Below, piece after piece: positions 17,157 through 25,870 of a DNA stretch of 64,000 nucleotides (positions within the stretch are counted from its first letter, which is position 1; each line of letters begins with the position of its first letter). The stretch comes from Ochrobactrum sp. RH2CCR150. Lineage in GTDB: Bacteria; Pseudomonadota; Alphaproteobacteria; Rhizobiales; Rhizobiaceae. The position numbers and the translations under genes were made by a program. The DNA lies in the NCBI GenBank assembly GCA_014138095.1, contig JACGXE010000002.1:62001-126000 (forward strand), written 5' to 3'. The notes under the pieces are model-generated. The model did no database searches. It saw only the letters and a program-made list of their open reading frames with translations, and was not told the origin of the DNA.

Positions 17157-18536
17157 ATGGCGCGGATGGAGAAGAAGCTGTCTCGCCGCAATTTGCTCAA
17201 GGCGGCTGCCGCGTCGCTTACGGTCTCTGCCTTGGGCCTGACCGGCACGGCAATGGCCCAGACCAAAGCCCCGGCAAAGCCCGTTCTTCTCACCAATGTG
17301 AAGATTTTCGACGGCACAGGCACCAGGCTTATTGAGGGCCAGAACGTTCTGGTGGAAGGCAATTTCATCAAGGCGCTGGTCGGCGCGCAGGAAACGGTGG
17401 CAGACGCGGACGTTATCGATTGCGGCGGGCGCACGCTGATGCCGGGCATGATCGAAGCGCACTGGCACTCCATTCTGGCCGGAATTTCGCAGTTGGCGGC
17501 CATGACGGCCGATATTCCCTATGTGCATCTGGTCGCTGCGCAGGAAGCCGAGCGCACGGTACTGCGCGGCTTCACAACGGTACGCGATGTCGGCGGGCCG
17601 TCCTTCGCGCTCAAGCGCGTCATTGACGAGGGCGGCGTGGTTGGCCCGCGCATTTACCCATCGGGCGCGATGATTTCGCAAACTTCCGGTCATGGTGATT
17701 TCCGCATGCGCACCGATCTGCCGCGAAGCGCCCAGAGTGATCTGAGCGTTGCAGAACGGGCAGGCATTTCGGCCATTGCCGATGGCGAGGCGGAAGTGCT
17801 GCGCCGCGTGCGTGAGCAGCTGATGCTCGGTGCAAGCCAGATCAAGATCATGGGTGGCGGCGGCGTTTCTTCGTCTTACGATCCTATCGATGGCATCCAA
17901 TTCACGGAAGCCGAGACCAAGGCGGCTGTTGCTGCTGCCTCCGACTGGGGCACCTATGTCTGCATCCACACCTATACGTCCGCCGGTATCCAGCGGGCGT
18001 TGGCTTGCGGTGTGAAGTCCATCGAGCACGGCCAGCTTGCCGATGAGGAAACCGTCAAGCGCATGGCCGATGCCGATGCCTGGTGGAGCATCCAGCCATT
18101 TCTCGCTGACGAGGATGCCAATCCGAAATCCGATCCGGTGCAGCGCCAGCAACAGCAGCAGATCTCCGACGGTACTGTGCGGGCCATCGAGCTTGGCCGG
18201 AAGTACAAGGTCAAGATGGCGCTTGGAACCGACATCCTGTTCAACCCGAAGGGCACGGCGACGCAAGGCAAACAGCTCGCGAAATTCGCGCGCTGGTATG
18301 ACAATGCTGAGGTGCTGCGCATGCTGACCAGCGGTAATGCCGATCTGGTCGCGCTTTCGGGGCCGCGCAATCCTTACCCGGCAAAGCTTGGCCGTATAGA
18401 AGCCGGAGCCTATGCCGATATTCTCGTGCTGGATGGCAATCCTCTCGATGATATTTCATTGATTGCCGATCCGGATCGCACGATGAAGCTCATCATGAAG
18501 GATGGGCGCATTCACAAGAACACGCTTTCAGCTTGA
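17157..18536 (+). CDS. Tat-exported amidohydrolase (imidazolonepropionase-like family)
   Basis: Metal-dependent hydrolase of the amidohydrolase superfamily, 459 residues from the ATG at 17157. The N-terminus has a twin-arginine signal (LSRRNLLKAAAASLTVSALG, then cleavage after AMA), so the enzyme is exported folded. Metal-site elements: His-x-His in MIEAHWHS, the Lys in SQIKIMGGGG, His in VCIHTYTS and SIEHGQL, Asp in ALGTDILFN. Related proteins hydrolyse dipeptides with C-terminal proline or cyclic amides. TTG at 17073 with AAGGGG upstream is an alternative start, but would place 36 residues before the Tat motif. It is followed after ten bases by an outer-membrane protein gene, likely in the same operon. 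Confidence 0.85.
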   Translation: MARMEKKLSRRNLLKAAAASLTVSALGLTGTAMAQTKAPAKPVLLTNVKIFDGTGTRLIEGQNVLVEGNFIKALVGAQETVADADVIDCGGRTLMPGMIEAHWHSILAGISQLAAMTADIPYVHLVAAQEAERTVLRGFTTVRDVGGPSFALKRVIDEGGVVGPRIYPSGAMISQTSGHGDFRMRTDLPRSAQSDLSVAERAGISAIADGEAEVLRRVREQLMLGASQIKIMGGGGVSSSYDPIDGIQFTEAETKAAVAAASDWGTYVCIHTYTSAGIQRALACGVKSIEHGQLADEETVKRMADADAWWSIQPFLADEDANPKSDPVQRQQQQQISDGTVRAIELGRKYKVKMALGTDILFNPKGTATQGKQLAKFARWYDNAEVLRMLTSGNADLVALSGPRNPYPAKLGRIEAGAYADILVLDGNPLDDISLIADPDRTMKLIMKDGRIHKNTLSA

Positions 18537-18546
18537 GGGACGCATT

Positions 18547-19368
18547 TTGAATAGACTGAACACGTATGCTGTCGCCGTTGTCATGTCCCTCTGCGGTGCG
18601 CAGGCCGCAAGTGCTGCCGACGCGGTCGTCGTTCCGCCGGAAGCGCCGTCCGTCGTGGAAAGCCAGCGTTGGGCCTTGCAAGTCACGCCCTATGTCTGGG
18701 CAGCGGGTCTCAAGGGAGATATTTCGCCCTTCCAGCGCGCACCGACCATTGGCATTGAAAAGTCCTTTTCCGATGTGTTGAGCGATCTCAATTTCAGCGG
18801 CTTCGTCAATGTCTGGGGCCGATACGACCGTTTCGTCGTCTCGGGCGACATGATGTATGTCGATACCACGGAAAGCCACGCCTATGGCAACCTGCCGCCG
18901 CTGCCGATCGCCATTCCATCGGGCACTGTCGTCAAGGGCGATGTGGATAGCAAGCAGTTCATGGCCACGCTGCAAGCCGGTTATCGCGTTGTCGATACGC
19001 CGAAATTCACCCTTGATGCGCTGGGCGGCATCCGCTTCTGGCACATTTCCAATGATGTGACGGTCAGCGCGCTGGGCCTTTCGCGCAGTTATGGCGAAAG
19101 CTTCAACTGGGTCGATCCGGTGGTGGGCACGCGGGCGCTTTTACGTCTGACGGACAAGCTTTCCTTGCAGGCGCAGGCGGATATTGGCGGCTTTGGCGCC
19201 GGTTCCGAACTGACCTGGTCAGTGCTTGGCACAGTCAATTATGTGCTCACCGATCACCTGTCGGTTTCGGCAGGCTATAAGGCGCTGCATGTCGATTATG
19301 ACCGTGACGGCTACGTGTTCGATTCACGCCTCAACGGTCCCGTTCTGGGCGTGACCTACCGGTTCTAG
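18547..19368 (+). CDS. Outer-membrane beta-barrel protein of unknown function
   Basis: Exported protein of 273 residues. The signal peptide ends AASA-ADAVVV, and the rest alternates polar and hydrophobic residues as in barrel strands, ending VLGVTYRF with the C-terminal Phe expected by the BAM complex. WALQVTPYVWAAGLKGDI near the N-terminus is typical of a group of rhizobial outer-membrane proteins without assigned function. The TTG start at 18547 is supported by GAGGGA six bases upstream. It lies ten bases after the Tat amidohydrolase stop, so the two may act together at the cell envelope, which is inference. Confidence 0.8.
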   Translation: MNRLNTYAVAVVMSLCGAQAASAADAVVVPPEAPSVVESQRWALQVTPYVWAAGLKGDISPFQRAPTIGIEKSFSDVLSDLNFSGFVNVWGRYDRFVVSGDMMYVDTTESHAYGNLPPLPIAIPSGTVVKGDVDSKQFMATLQAGYRVVDTPKFTLDALGGIRFWHISNDVTVSALGLSRSYGESFNWVDPVVGTRALLRLTDKLSLQAQADIGGFGAGSELTWSVLGTVNYVLTDHLSVSAGYKALHVDYDRDGYVFDSRLNGPVLGVTYRF

Positions 19369-19518
19369 CCAGTGACGGACCGTTCGATTTCCGTGATAGC
19401 CAGTTCACGAGAATGAAATAGACGGCATTTTCCTGCCCCGATAGAAAGCGGCATAGTGTTTGGCGCGCCGGAGGAGTGGCGCACCAAATGCCGGATTTGG
19501 GAAAATTGCAGGAATAAC

Positions 19519-20412
19519 ATGCCGATCTATGAGCTGGCTGCCGCTGGCGCAGCAACGTGCTGGGCACTGACGGGCCTCATCTCTGCCTGGCCAGCCGGTC
19601 ATCTGGGCGCGCTTGCCTTCAATCGCGTGCGGCAAGTGTTTGTTACGAGCCTGCTAGCCATCTATGTCATCGCGACTGGAAAATGGCAGCAGCTGAGCGG
19701 CGATGTCGTCCTGCCCCTGATGCTGTCAGGTTTCATCGGCATTTTTCTGGGCGATACTCTGCTCTTCATCACGCTGAACAGGCTTGGACCGCGCCGCTCC
19801 GGCATTCTCTTCGCCATGAATGCGCCAATGACCGCATTGCTCGGCTGGCTGGTGCTTGGTGAAACTCTGTCTCTGATCGCCGTGCTCGGCATTGTCATCA
19901 CGGTTTTCGGGGTTTCGCTGGCGATTTTCTTTGGCAAGCGCGCAACGCAGCTGCATCCATGGGAAACGATCAAGGGATCGCTATGGGCGGGCATCGGCCT
20001 TGGCTTGTTGTCTGCGCTGGGTCAGGCCATCGGCTCGATCATTGCGCGTCCGGTGATGGAAACGGGCATTGACCCGCTCGTCGGCTCCATGTTGCGTGTT
20101 GGTACTGCCGCCTTATGTCTGTCGATACTGATGCAGTTGCCATTCGCTGCCGTGAAGCCGCGCAATCCGCTCAATTGGCGGGTTGGGGCGATGACGGCAT
20201 TGACCGGATTTCTGTCGCTGGGCATCGGCATGACCCTGCTGCTTTTCGCCTTGTCGGGCGGGAAAGCGGGCATTGTCTCGACCATTTCTGCCACAACACC
20301 GGTCATCATCTTGCCGCTGCTCTGGCTCAGGACGGGCGAGCGCCCCGCCGCGGGCGCATGGCTTGGCGCGGCTTTTACCGTGGTCGGTATGGCGCTTATC
20401 TTTATGCGCTGA
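19519..20412 (+). CDS. DMT/EamA family permease
   Basis: Ten-helix drug/metabolite transporter, 297 residues, built from two EamA repeats. The first ends around GVSLAIFFGKR, the second around GAAFTVVGMALIFMR. AGGA precedes the ATG at 19519; the frame opens earlier (19456) without support. The substrate cannot be inferred. It is a single gene, with the preceding 150 bases offering no recognisable operator. Confidence 0.85.
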   Translation: MPIYELAAAGAATCWALTGLISAWPAGHLGALAFNRVRQVFVTSLLAIYVIATGKWQQLSGDVVLPLMLSGFIGIFLGDTLLFITLNRLGPRRSGILFAMNAPMTALLGWLVLGETLSLIAVLGIVITVFGVSLAIFFGKRATQLHPWETIKGSLWAGIGLGLLSALGQAIGSIIARPVMETGIDPLVGSMLRVGTAALCLSILMQLPFAAVKPRNPLNWRVGAMTALTGFLSLGIGMTLLLFALSGGKAGIVSTISATTPVIILPLLWLRTGERPAAGAWLGAAFTVVGMALIFMR

Positions 20413-20427
20413 GACGTCTTTCGCCTT

Positions 20428-20628
20428 TTAGGGCCGTTCTGCTTTGCTGCGCGCCATCCAGCGTTCACGGAAAGCCCGGCGACGCGAGCGCCAGCGTGGG
20501 CGCGGCAGCGGTTGAGCAGAGGTTTTGCTGCGCATCGCCGGTGGCGGCGACAGCAGGCGGATGATGAACAGAATGCAGACACCGATGGTGAACAGCCAGA
20601 ACATTTCGTCGGTCAGATCGTTGATCAT
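20428..20628 (-). CDS. Small single-helix membrane protein
   Basis: Hypothetical protein of 66 residues: one N-terminal membrane helix (EMFWLFTIGVCILFIIRLLS) followed by a short, strongly basic cytoplasmic tail rich in Arg. The start context GGAACGAG is weak. It lies between two convergent permease genes. The layout looks like a real small membrane protein, but a chance frame is not excluded. Confidence 0.45.
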   Translation of the reverse strand: MINDLTDEMFWLFTIGVCILFIIRLLSPPPAMRSKTSAQPLPRPRWRSRRRAFRERWMARSKAERP

Positions 20629-20706
20629 TGTCTCGTTCCAGCGGTTCGTCCGGCACTCAATAAGCTGAATATACGGCGTCGCATCATAGCTTCAGAAAAG
20701 AAAGAC

Positions 20707-20741
20707 AGAGCACCGACCCAACGGAATCGGATCGGTGCTCT
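20707..20741 (-). terminator. Terminator of the MFS gene
   Basis: Stem AGAGCACCGA / TCGGTGCTCT with a 15-base loop. Read on the minus strand, it is followed by GTCTTTCTTTTC, a T-rich tail, and lies 70 bases after the MFS stop codon. Confidence 0.7.
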
Positions 20742-20810
20742 TCAGTAAAACAGATAGCTTCTGGCGAAACTAAGTCCAAGTCACGTTAGCGTGCTTATTT
20801 GTAAAGCTGG

Positions 20811-22001
20811 CTATTGTGTCACTGCCTTCGGCTTCAGGCGCAGGATAAGCGGCACGAGCACCAGTGCGACAGCCGGGAAAACCAGCCAGTTGATGGTTTC
20901 CCAGCCGGAAGCATGCAGCAGCGATCCCGCGAAGAACGACGCGCAGGCAACCGTGCCGAACATGATGAAATCATTGGCGCCCTGCGCCTTGCCGCGCTCG
21001 GCTGGCGTGTGACAGTCGGTGACCATTGCGGTTGCGCCGATGAAGCCAAAGTTCCAGCCGATACCAAGCAGGATCAGCGCCATCCAGAAATGACCGACAT
21101 CGAAGCCGCCAAGTGCAACGGCTGCTGCCCCGGCGATCAGCACAAGGCCGAGCGCGGTGATCTTTTCCTTGCCGTAGCGGGCGATCAGCTTGCCGGTGAA
21201 AAAGCTTGGTCCGAACATGGCAAGCACATGCCATTGAATGCCAAGCGCTGCGTGATCGACCGAATGACCGTGGCCAACCATGGCGATAGGTGCCGCCGTC
21301 ATCACAAAGGTCATCAGGGCATAGGAGCAGACGCCTGCCGCCACCGACAGAATGAAGCGCGGCATTTTCAATATTTCGATCAGGGGCCTTCCGGTGTCAT
21401 TGCTGGCATTGGCCGCTTTGACAGCCTTGGGCGCGCGCAGCAGGGACAGGACCGGCAATGCGATGAGGCCGAGCACCGCCTGGCTGAGGAAGCTGCCGGC
21501 GAACATGGCATCGGGTATCGTGTCGCGGGTCCAAATCACCAGCTGCGGCCCGACGATTGCGGCAATGAGCCCACCAACCATCACATAGGAAATTGCCTTA
21601 GCCTTCATATCGCCGCTGGCGGTGTCTGCGGCGGCGAAGCGATAGCTCTGCACATAGGCGGCATAGAGGCCTGCTGTCAGCGTGCCAAGGCAGAAGATCA
21701 GGAATGATGCGGAGAAGATGCCAGCGGCTGCGACAAGCCCCGCCGTCGCGCCGACAAGCGCGCCAATCATATAGGCATTGCGCCGCCCGAGTTGCCGCAT
21801 CAAGAACGCGGCAGGCAAAGTGCCGAGTGCCAGTCCCAGATTGAACAGGCTGACGGGCAAGGTGACGAGGGCCGGATCGGACGACAATTTCTGCCCGACA
21901 AGGCCGCCGAGCGAGATGACGATAGGCGGGCTCGACGCACCGAGCGCCTGTGCCATCGTCAGGATAAGAATATTGCGGCGAACGGACGAATTGTCGGTCA
22001 T
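20811..22001 (-). CDS. MFS transporter
   Basis: Twelve-helix major facilitator, 396 residues. GGLVGQKLSSDPALVTLPVS and MRQLGRRNAYMIGALVGATA mark the first helices and the loop 2-3 motif. GAGGGA lies five bases before the ATG at 22001; a second in-frame Met lies at 22013. It resembles YfcJ/Bcr-like permeases of unknown substrate. It is divergent from the phytase-like gene across a 298-base spacer and ends in a clear terminator. Confidence 0.85.
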   Translation of the reverse strand: MTDNSSVRRNILILTMAQALGASSPPIVISLGGLVGQKLSSDPALVTLPVSLFNLGLALGTLPAAFLMRQLGRRNAYMIGALVGATAGLVAAAGIFSASFLIFCLGTLTAGLYAAYVQSYRFAAADTASGDMKAKAISYVMVGGLIAAIVGPQLVIWTRDTIPDAMFAGSFLSQAVLGLIALPVLSLLRAPKAVKAANASNDTGRPLIEILKMPRFILSVAAGVCSYALMTFVMTAAPIAMVGHGHSVDHAALGIQWHVLAMFGPSFFTGKLIARYGKEKITALGLVLIAGAAAVALGGFDVGHFWMALILLGIGWNFGFIGATAMVTDCHTPAERGKAQGANDFIMFGTVACASFFAGSLLHASGWETINWLVFPAVALVLVPLILRLKPKAVTQ

Positions 22002-22131
22002 TTTTTCCCTCATACAGCGACACCGGAAACTAGCGTCATAGTTGCCTGCCGAATAGAGGAAAAATATTCCAAATCACCGAAGTTCGATTTTCTAGCGCTT
22101 TGTCAGTGGCAGTCTTCAAAGCTTCATTGGA

Positions 22132-22149
22132 CAGTCAAGCACGTGTCAC
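22132..22149 (+). promoter_or_regulatory. Possible Pho box
   Basis: CAGTCAA-GCAC-GTGTCAC has two 7-base units spaced exactly 11 apart, each matching five of seven bases of the PhoB consensus CTGTCAT. It lies about 150 bases before the phytase-like gene. The match is imperfect, so this is a candidate only. Confidence 0.35.
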
Positions 22150-22210
22150 GAAGCGTGCTTACCTATGCCGCAGGCTTAAGCGGTTTCCGTGAGGGTAAAA
22201 TCGACTTAAC

Positions 22211-22280
22211 CGCTCTCGCTTTTTACTTTTTAGCACGCCTCATCCGAAAGCTGCTTCGCACTTTTCGGGACGTGCTCTAA
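22211..22280 (+). repeat. Dispersed intergenic repeat, copy a
   Basis: About 70-bp element starting CGCTCTCG and ending GCTTCGCACTTTTCGGGACG then TGCTCT. Related copies lie at 24786-24856, 52791-52841 and 55750-55817, all in the same orientation just upstream of a gene on the plus strand. This is the most diverged with copy c (TCCGAAAGC core instead of CAAAACCGC). It ends 20 bases before the phytase-like ATG. Confidence 0.75.
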
Positions 22281-22299
22281 CTCGGAACGGGGACATTCC

Positions 22300-23667
22300 A
22301 TGCATCGGTATTTCGGCACGTCAACCATTCTCGCCAGCCTTCTGGCTTTCACCATTGTTCCGGCGTCGGCGGAGGAAAAAGCCTTTCCGGCCACGCTGAA
22401 GGCCCATGCGATCCTGCCAGCCAATACGGTCATCGCAGCACCGGACGATGCGGCAGATCATTTGAAGACTTCCGGCAAGTTCACGACCGCGGACCGCAAG
22501 CGCGCGGAAGGCATTGGCACGATTGAAGGCAAGGATGGCGTGCGTAAAACCGGCCTTTCGCTTCCCTTCGACGGCCAGCCTGTGCAGGGCTTTTCGGGCA
22601 TCAAGACCATGGAAGATGGCAGCTTCTGGACGCTGTCGGACAATGGGTTCGGCACGAAGCTCAACTCACCCGACGCCATGCTGATGCTGCACAATGTCAA
22701 GTTCGACTGGGACAACGGCAAGGTCGAGCGCGTGAAGACCCTCTTCCTCACCGACCCGGACAAGAAGGCCCCATTCCCGATCGTCATGGAAGGCGCGGAA
22801 AAGCGTTACCTGACGGGCGCGGATTTCGACGTGGAATCGATCCAGCCGGTGGCGGATGGTTTCTGGGTGGGCGAGGAATTCGGTCCGTTCCTGCTGAAAT
22901 TCGATACTGATGGCAAGCTGACCGACGTGTTCTCAACGCAGGTTGGTGAAACGCAGGTCGTCTCGCCGGACAATCCAAAGCTCGCTTTGCCGGCCAATCC
23001 GAGCCTCAAGCTTCCGGTTTACAATCTGAAGCGTTCGGGCGGCTTCGAAGGCCTCGCCATGTCGAAGGACGGTTCGAAGCTTTATGGTCTCCTCGAAGGC
23101 CCGCTTTTCGTCGATGGCGCACCGGAAAAGACCGAAAGCGGCAAGACTGGTCTGCGCATCATCGAGTTCAGCGTCGCCGACAAGAAGTGGACGGGCCGTT
23201 CGTGGCTCTATCCTCTGGCTGAAGGCGGCGAAGCGATTGGCGACTTCAACATGCTGGATGCCAGCACGGGTCTGGTCATTGAGCGCGATAATGGTGCAGG
23301 CGTTGCCGAAAAGGCTTGCGCCGATCCGAAGAAGCCGCAGCCGGATTGCTTCGACGTGCCGTCCAAGGTCAAGCGCATCTACAAGATTTCCTTCGACGAC
23401 AGCAATGTCGGCAAGGAAGTGCGCAAGATCGGCTACATCGATCTGCTGACCATTGCAGACCCGGATAACAAGCGCCGTCAGGGTGGTCATGACGCTATTT
23501 ACGACATGCCGTTCGTGACGATCGAGAATGTCGACCGCGTGGACGATACCCATATCATCGTCGGCAACGACAATAATCTGCCATTCTCGGCAGGCCGTTC
23601 GCTCGACAAGGTTGACGACAATGAGTTCGTGCTGCTGGAAGTCGGCGAGTTCCTGAAAGCCGAATAA
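22300..23667 (+). CDS. Secreted esterase-like/phytase-like protein
   Basis: Exported protein of 455 residues with a signal peptide (MHRYFGTSTILASLLAFTIV, cleaved after ASA). The mature part is a beta-propeller-like 'esterase-like activity of phytase' domain: GFSGIKTMEDGSFWTLSDNG, WVGEEFGPFLLKFD, GGFEGLAMSKDGSKLYGLLE, and the ending VGNDNNLPFS. Members are related to alkaline phytase-like proteins, though activity is rarely proven. The gene converges on a Tat-exported metallophosphatase, so both could serve extracellular phosphate scavenging. Confidence 0.85.
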   Translation: MHRYFGTSTILASLLAFTIVPASAEEKAFPATLKAHAILPANTVIAAPDDAADHLKTSGKFTTADRKRAEGIGTIEGKDGVRKTGLSLPFDGQPVQGFSGIKTMEDGSFWTLSDNGFGTKLNSPDAMLMLHNVKFDWDNGKVERVKTLFLTDPDKKAPFPIVMEGAEKRYLTGADFDVESIQPVADGFWVGEEFGPFLLKFDTDGKLTDVFSTQVGETQVVSPDNPKLALPANPSLKLPVYNLKRSGGFEGLAMSKDGSKLYGLLEGPLFVDGAPEKTESGKTGLRIIEFSVADKKWTGRSWLYPLAEGGEAIGDFNMLDASTGLVIERDNGAGVAEKACADPKKPQPDCFDVPSKVKRIYKISFDDSNVGKEVRKIGYIDLLTIADPDNKRRQGGHDAIYDMPFVTIENVDRVDDTHIIVGNDNNLPFSAGRSLDKVDDNEFVLLEVGEFLKAE

Positions 23668-23688
23668 GTCGGTTGAACAGTGACTGAA

Positions 23689-23719
23689 GAAAAGCCGCGA
23701 GATAATTTCGCGGCTTTTC
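23689..23719. terminator. Bidirectional terminator
   Basis: GAAAAGCCGCGA / TCGCGGCTTTTC, a perfect 12-bp stem with a 7-base loop and A and T runs on either side. It serves the convergent phytase-like and metallophosphatase genes. Confidence 0.9.
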
Positions 23720-23741
23720 TATTCGGTACGTCGACGCGTGG

Positions 23742-24668
23742 TCAGATTTTAAGTGTGCGGTTGGTTTCGCGTCCAAAGCCACGAATTTCGATCCGGTCCG
23801 CATGGACTTCCACCACGGAATAGGCCGTTTCCGCAGGGGTATCGACCATGCCTTTGAAGTTGAGGAAGTGTTTGCCATTCACCTCACCGTAGTTACCGGC
23901 GTGGTTATGACCATTGAAGTAAGCGACGAAATTGTCGAAGCCGGTGAGAAGCTCCACGACCCGTTCGGAGTCCCACATATTGTGCTCGTTAGCCGGGAAG
24001 ACCGGGTAGTGCCCCATTACGATGACCTTTTCACCGGCGGTCTGGGCCTTTTTCATGGTGTCGCCCAGCCACGCAAACTGTTGGTCACTGAGAGAACCGT
24101 TCCAGCTTTGGGCGTTGGGCGCATTTTTTGCCTTCAGAGCTTCCAGCCGCTGGGCCGCGACTTCACGGCGCGGATCGTTCTTGGGTGGGGCGAAAAGGCT
24201 GACATCGTTGCCATCCAGAACGATGAAGCGATAGCCGCCGCCAGTGAAATCGTAATAGGCGTTCTGCATGCCGACAGTGCGGATAACGGAAGTCAAATAC
24301 TCGGACGCCACATCGAAATCATGGTTTCCGAGCAGGAAGAAATGGTCATGATCGAGCTTGTCATAAAGCGGCAGGACATGGTTGAAGCTCTCCCAATGGC
24401 GATCGATAATATCGCCGAGCGTCACCACGAATTGCAGGTCTTCCTCGTTGAAGGCTTCGATGGCTTCCGAAAGCTTCCACAGGCTGTTGGAATAATAGCG
24501 GTTCATCTGCAAGTTTGGCACGACAGGCGCATATTGTGGGTCGGCCACGACGCCGAAGCGAAACAATGGGCCCGATTGGGCGCTTGCACTGGTGATGGCA
24601 AAACCGGCAAATGGTATAGCCAGCGTGCCGACAGCACTCGCCATCAGAACATTACGACGGGTTATCAT
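23742..24668 (-). CDS. Tat-exported metallophosphoesterase
   Basis: Calcineurin-like phosphoesterase, 308 residues. All metal motifs are present in order: ADPQ (GVVADPQYAP), GDxxD (TLGDIIDRHW), GNHD (LLGNHDFD), the single His in VMGHYPVFP, and GHxH (NGHNHAGNYG). The N-terminus MITRRNVLMASAVGTLAIPF looks like a twin-arginine signal. The ATG at 24668 follows AGGAG; the open frame before it is not supported. It resembles ADP-ribose/CDP-alcohol diphosphatase-like and CpdA-like phosphatases; the substrate is unknown. Confidence 0.88.
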   Translation of the reverse strand: MITRRNVLMASAVGTLAIPFAGFAITSASAQSGPLFRFGVVADPQYAPVVPNLQMNRYYSNSLWKLSEAIEAFNEEDLQFVVTLGDIIDRHWESFNHVLPLYDKLDHDHFFLLGNHDFDVASEYLTSVIRTVGMQNAYYDFTGGGYRFIVLDGNDVSLFAPPKNDPRREVAAQRLEALKAKNAPNAQSWNGSLSDQQFAWLGDTMKKAQTAGEKVIVMGHYPVFPANEHNMWDSERVVELLTGFDNFVAYFNGHNHAGNYGEVNGKHFLNFKGMVDTPAETAYSVVEVHADRIEIRGFGRETNRTLKI

Positions 24669-24785
24669 GTCAGTCTCCTGCCAGAATTGGCTCGTGTCTT
24701 GGGGTCCAGCGGAGGCTACCCTTGGGCGATGACAGGTGCGTGACTGTGTATGGCTCGATTGCCCGTGCTGAGCTTTTCGCCAGAA

Positions 24786-24856
24786 CGGCTCTATCTCTTT
24801 GTTTTTGCGTGCTATCCGACACAAAACCGCTTCGCACTTTTGTTGGAAATGCTCTA
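24786..24856 (+). repeat. Dispersed intergenic repeat, copy b
   Basis: About 70-bp element with the core CAAAACCGCTTCGCACTTTT and the end TGGAAATGCTCT, nearly the same as copy d (55750-55817). It ends 32 bases before the ribokinase start. Confidence 0.85.
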
Positions 24857-24887
24857 TGGTGCAGCAAAACTTCTATGGAGGAAGCCG

Positions 24888-25808
24888 TTGAAGATTTTCA
24901 TTTTCGGCAGTGTGAATGTGGATGTCAGCGCGCGAATGGCGGCGTTGCCGCGTCCGGGGCAGACGGTGAATGCGTCGGGCTACGGGATCGGTCTCGGCGG
25001 CAAGGGCGCCAATCAGGCTGTGGCTGTCACCAAGCTCGGCGGCGATGTGCGCTTCGTCGGCGCGGTCGGCAACGATGCCTTTGGTGATCTTGCCGTCAAG
25101 CAGATGCAGGAGTTCGGTCTCAACACCAACGGCGTGCGTGTGACTAGCGGTGTCGAGACAGGCATGGCCATCATTCAGGTTGACGAGGCGGGCCAGAACA
25201 CAATTGCGGTTTGTGCCGGGGCCAATGCGCATTGGTCGGCAACTGATATCGATGCGCACGCCGCGGATATTGCCAAAGCGAAGATTACCCTTTTACAGCG
25301 CGAAGTGCCGCATGAAGCCAATCTGGCGGTCGCGAAAGCGGTGCGCGCTTCAAGCGGGCAGGTGCTGTTCGACCCTGCTCCGGTTGGCGATGCCAGCCGC
25401 ATGGCGGACCTGATTGCGCTTTGCGACATCATCTCGCCGAACGAGACTGAAGCTGCCGAAATCACCGGCATCGAGCCGACCGATCTGGCCTCGGCGGAAG
25501 CGGCAGCCCGTAGTCTTCTGGAACGTGGCCCGAAGACCGTCATACTCAAGCTTGGCAGCCGTGGGGCATTGCTGGTCACCGCAGACGAGGTCAGGCATTT
25601 CGAGCCGTTCAAGGTCAAGGTCGTGGATACGGTCGCGGCAGGCGACAGTTTCAACGGCGGCTTTGCGGTCGCCTATGCGGCAGGAAAATCGCTGCATGAT
25701 TGCGTGCGTTTCGCATCCGCTTCAGGCGCAATTGCGGTCACGCGGGCAGGTGCTGGCGCGGCAGCGCCGACTGCACGCGAAGTGGAAGCGCTGATCGCCA
25801 GCGCCTGA
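24888..25808 (+). CDS. rbsK: Ribokinase
   Basis: PfkB-family sugar kinase, 306 residues, converting ribose to ribose 5-phosphate. Signatures: GSVNVDVS at the N-terminus, [12 protein letters not shown] (PfkB motif 1) and [16 protein letters not shown] with the catalytic Asp (motif 2, Ala for the first Gly). The TTG at 24888 follows GGAGGAAG and gives the usual N-terminus LKIFIFGS. The stop is followed by a terminator shared with the convergent nucleoside operon. Ribose released by the nucleoside hydrolase next door is the natural substrate. Confidence 0.92.
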   Translation: MKIFIFGSVNVDVSARMAALPRPGQTVNASGYGIGLGGKGANQAVAVTKLGGDVRFVGAVGNDAFGDLAVKQMQEFGLNTNGVRVTSGVETGMAIIQVDEAGQNTIAVCAGANAHWSATDIDAHAADIAKAKITLLQREVPHEANLAVAKAVRASSGQVLFDPAPVGDASRMADLIALCDIISPNETEAAEITGIEPTDLASAEAAARSLLERGPKTVILKLGSRGALLVTADEVRHFEPFKVKVVDTVAAGDSFNGGFAVAYAAGKSLHDCVRFASASGAIAVTRAGAGAAAPTAREVEALIASA

Positions 25809-25819
25809 GTTTCAGACAC

Positions 25820-25856
25820 AAAAAGCCGCGCTGGCTGAACCAGCGCGGCTTTTTTC
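25820..25856. terminator. Bidirectional terminator between rbsK and the nucleoside operon
   Basis: GCCGCGCTGG / CCAGCGCGGC, a perfect 10-bp stem with a 5-base loop, flanked by AAAA and TTTTTT. It closes both convergent units. Confidence 0.92.
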
Positions 25857-25870
25857 ATTTTAGCGAGGGA

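Noticed and set aside
17040..18266. A 408-codon minus-strand frame opposite the amidohydrolase gene
   Set aside because: Shadow; the plus strand has the Tat signal and metal motifs.
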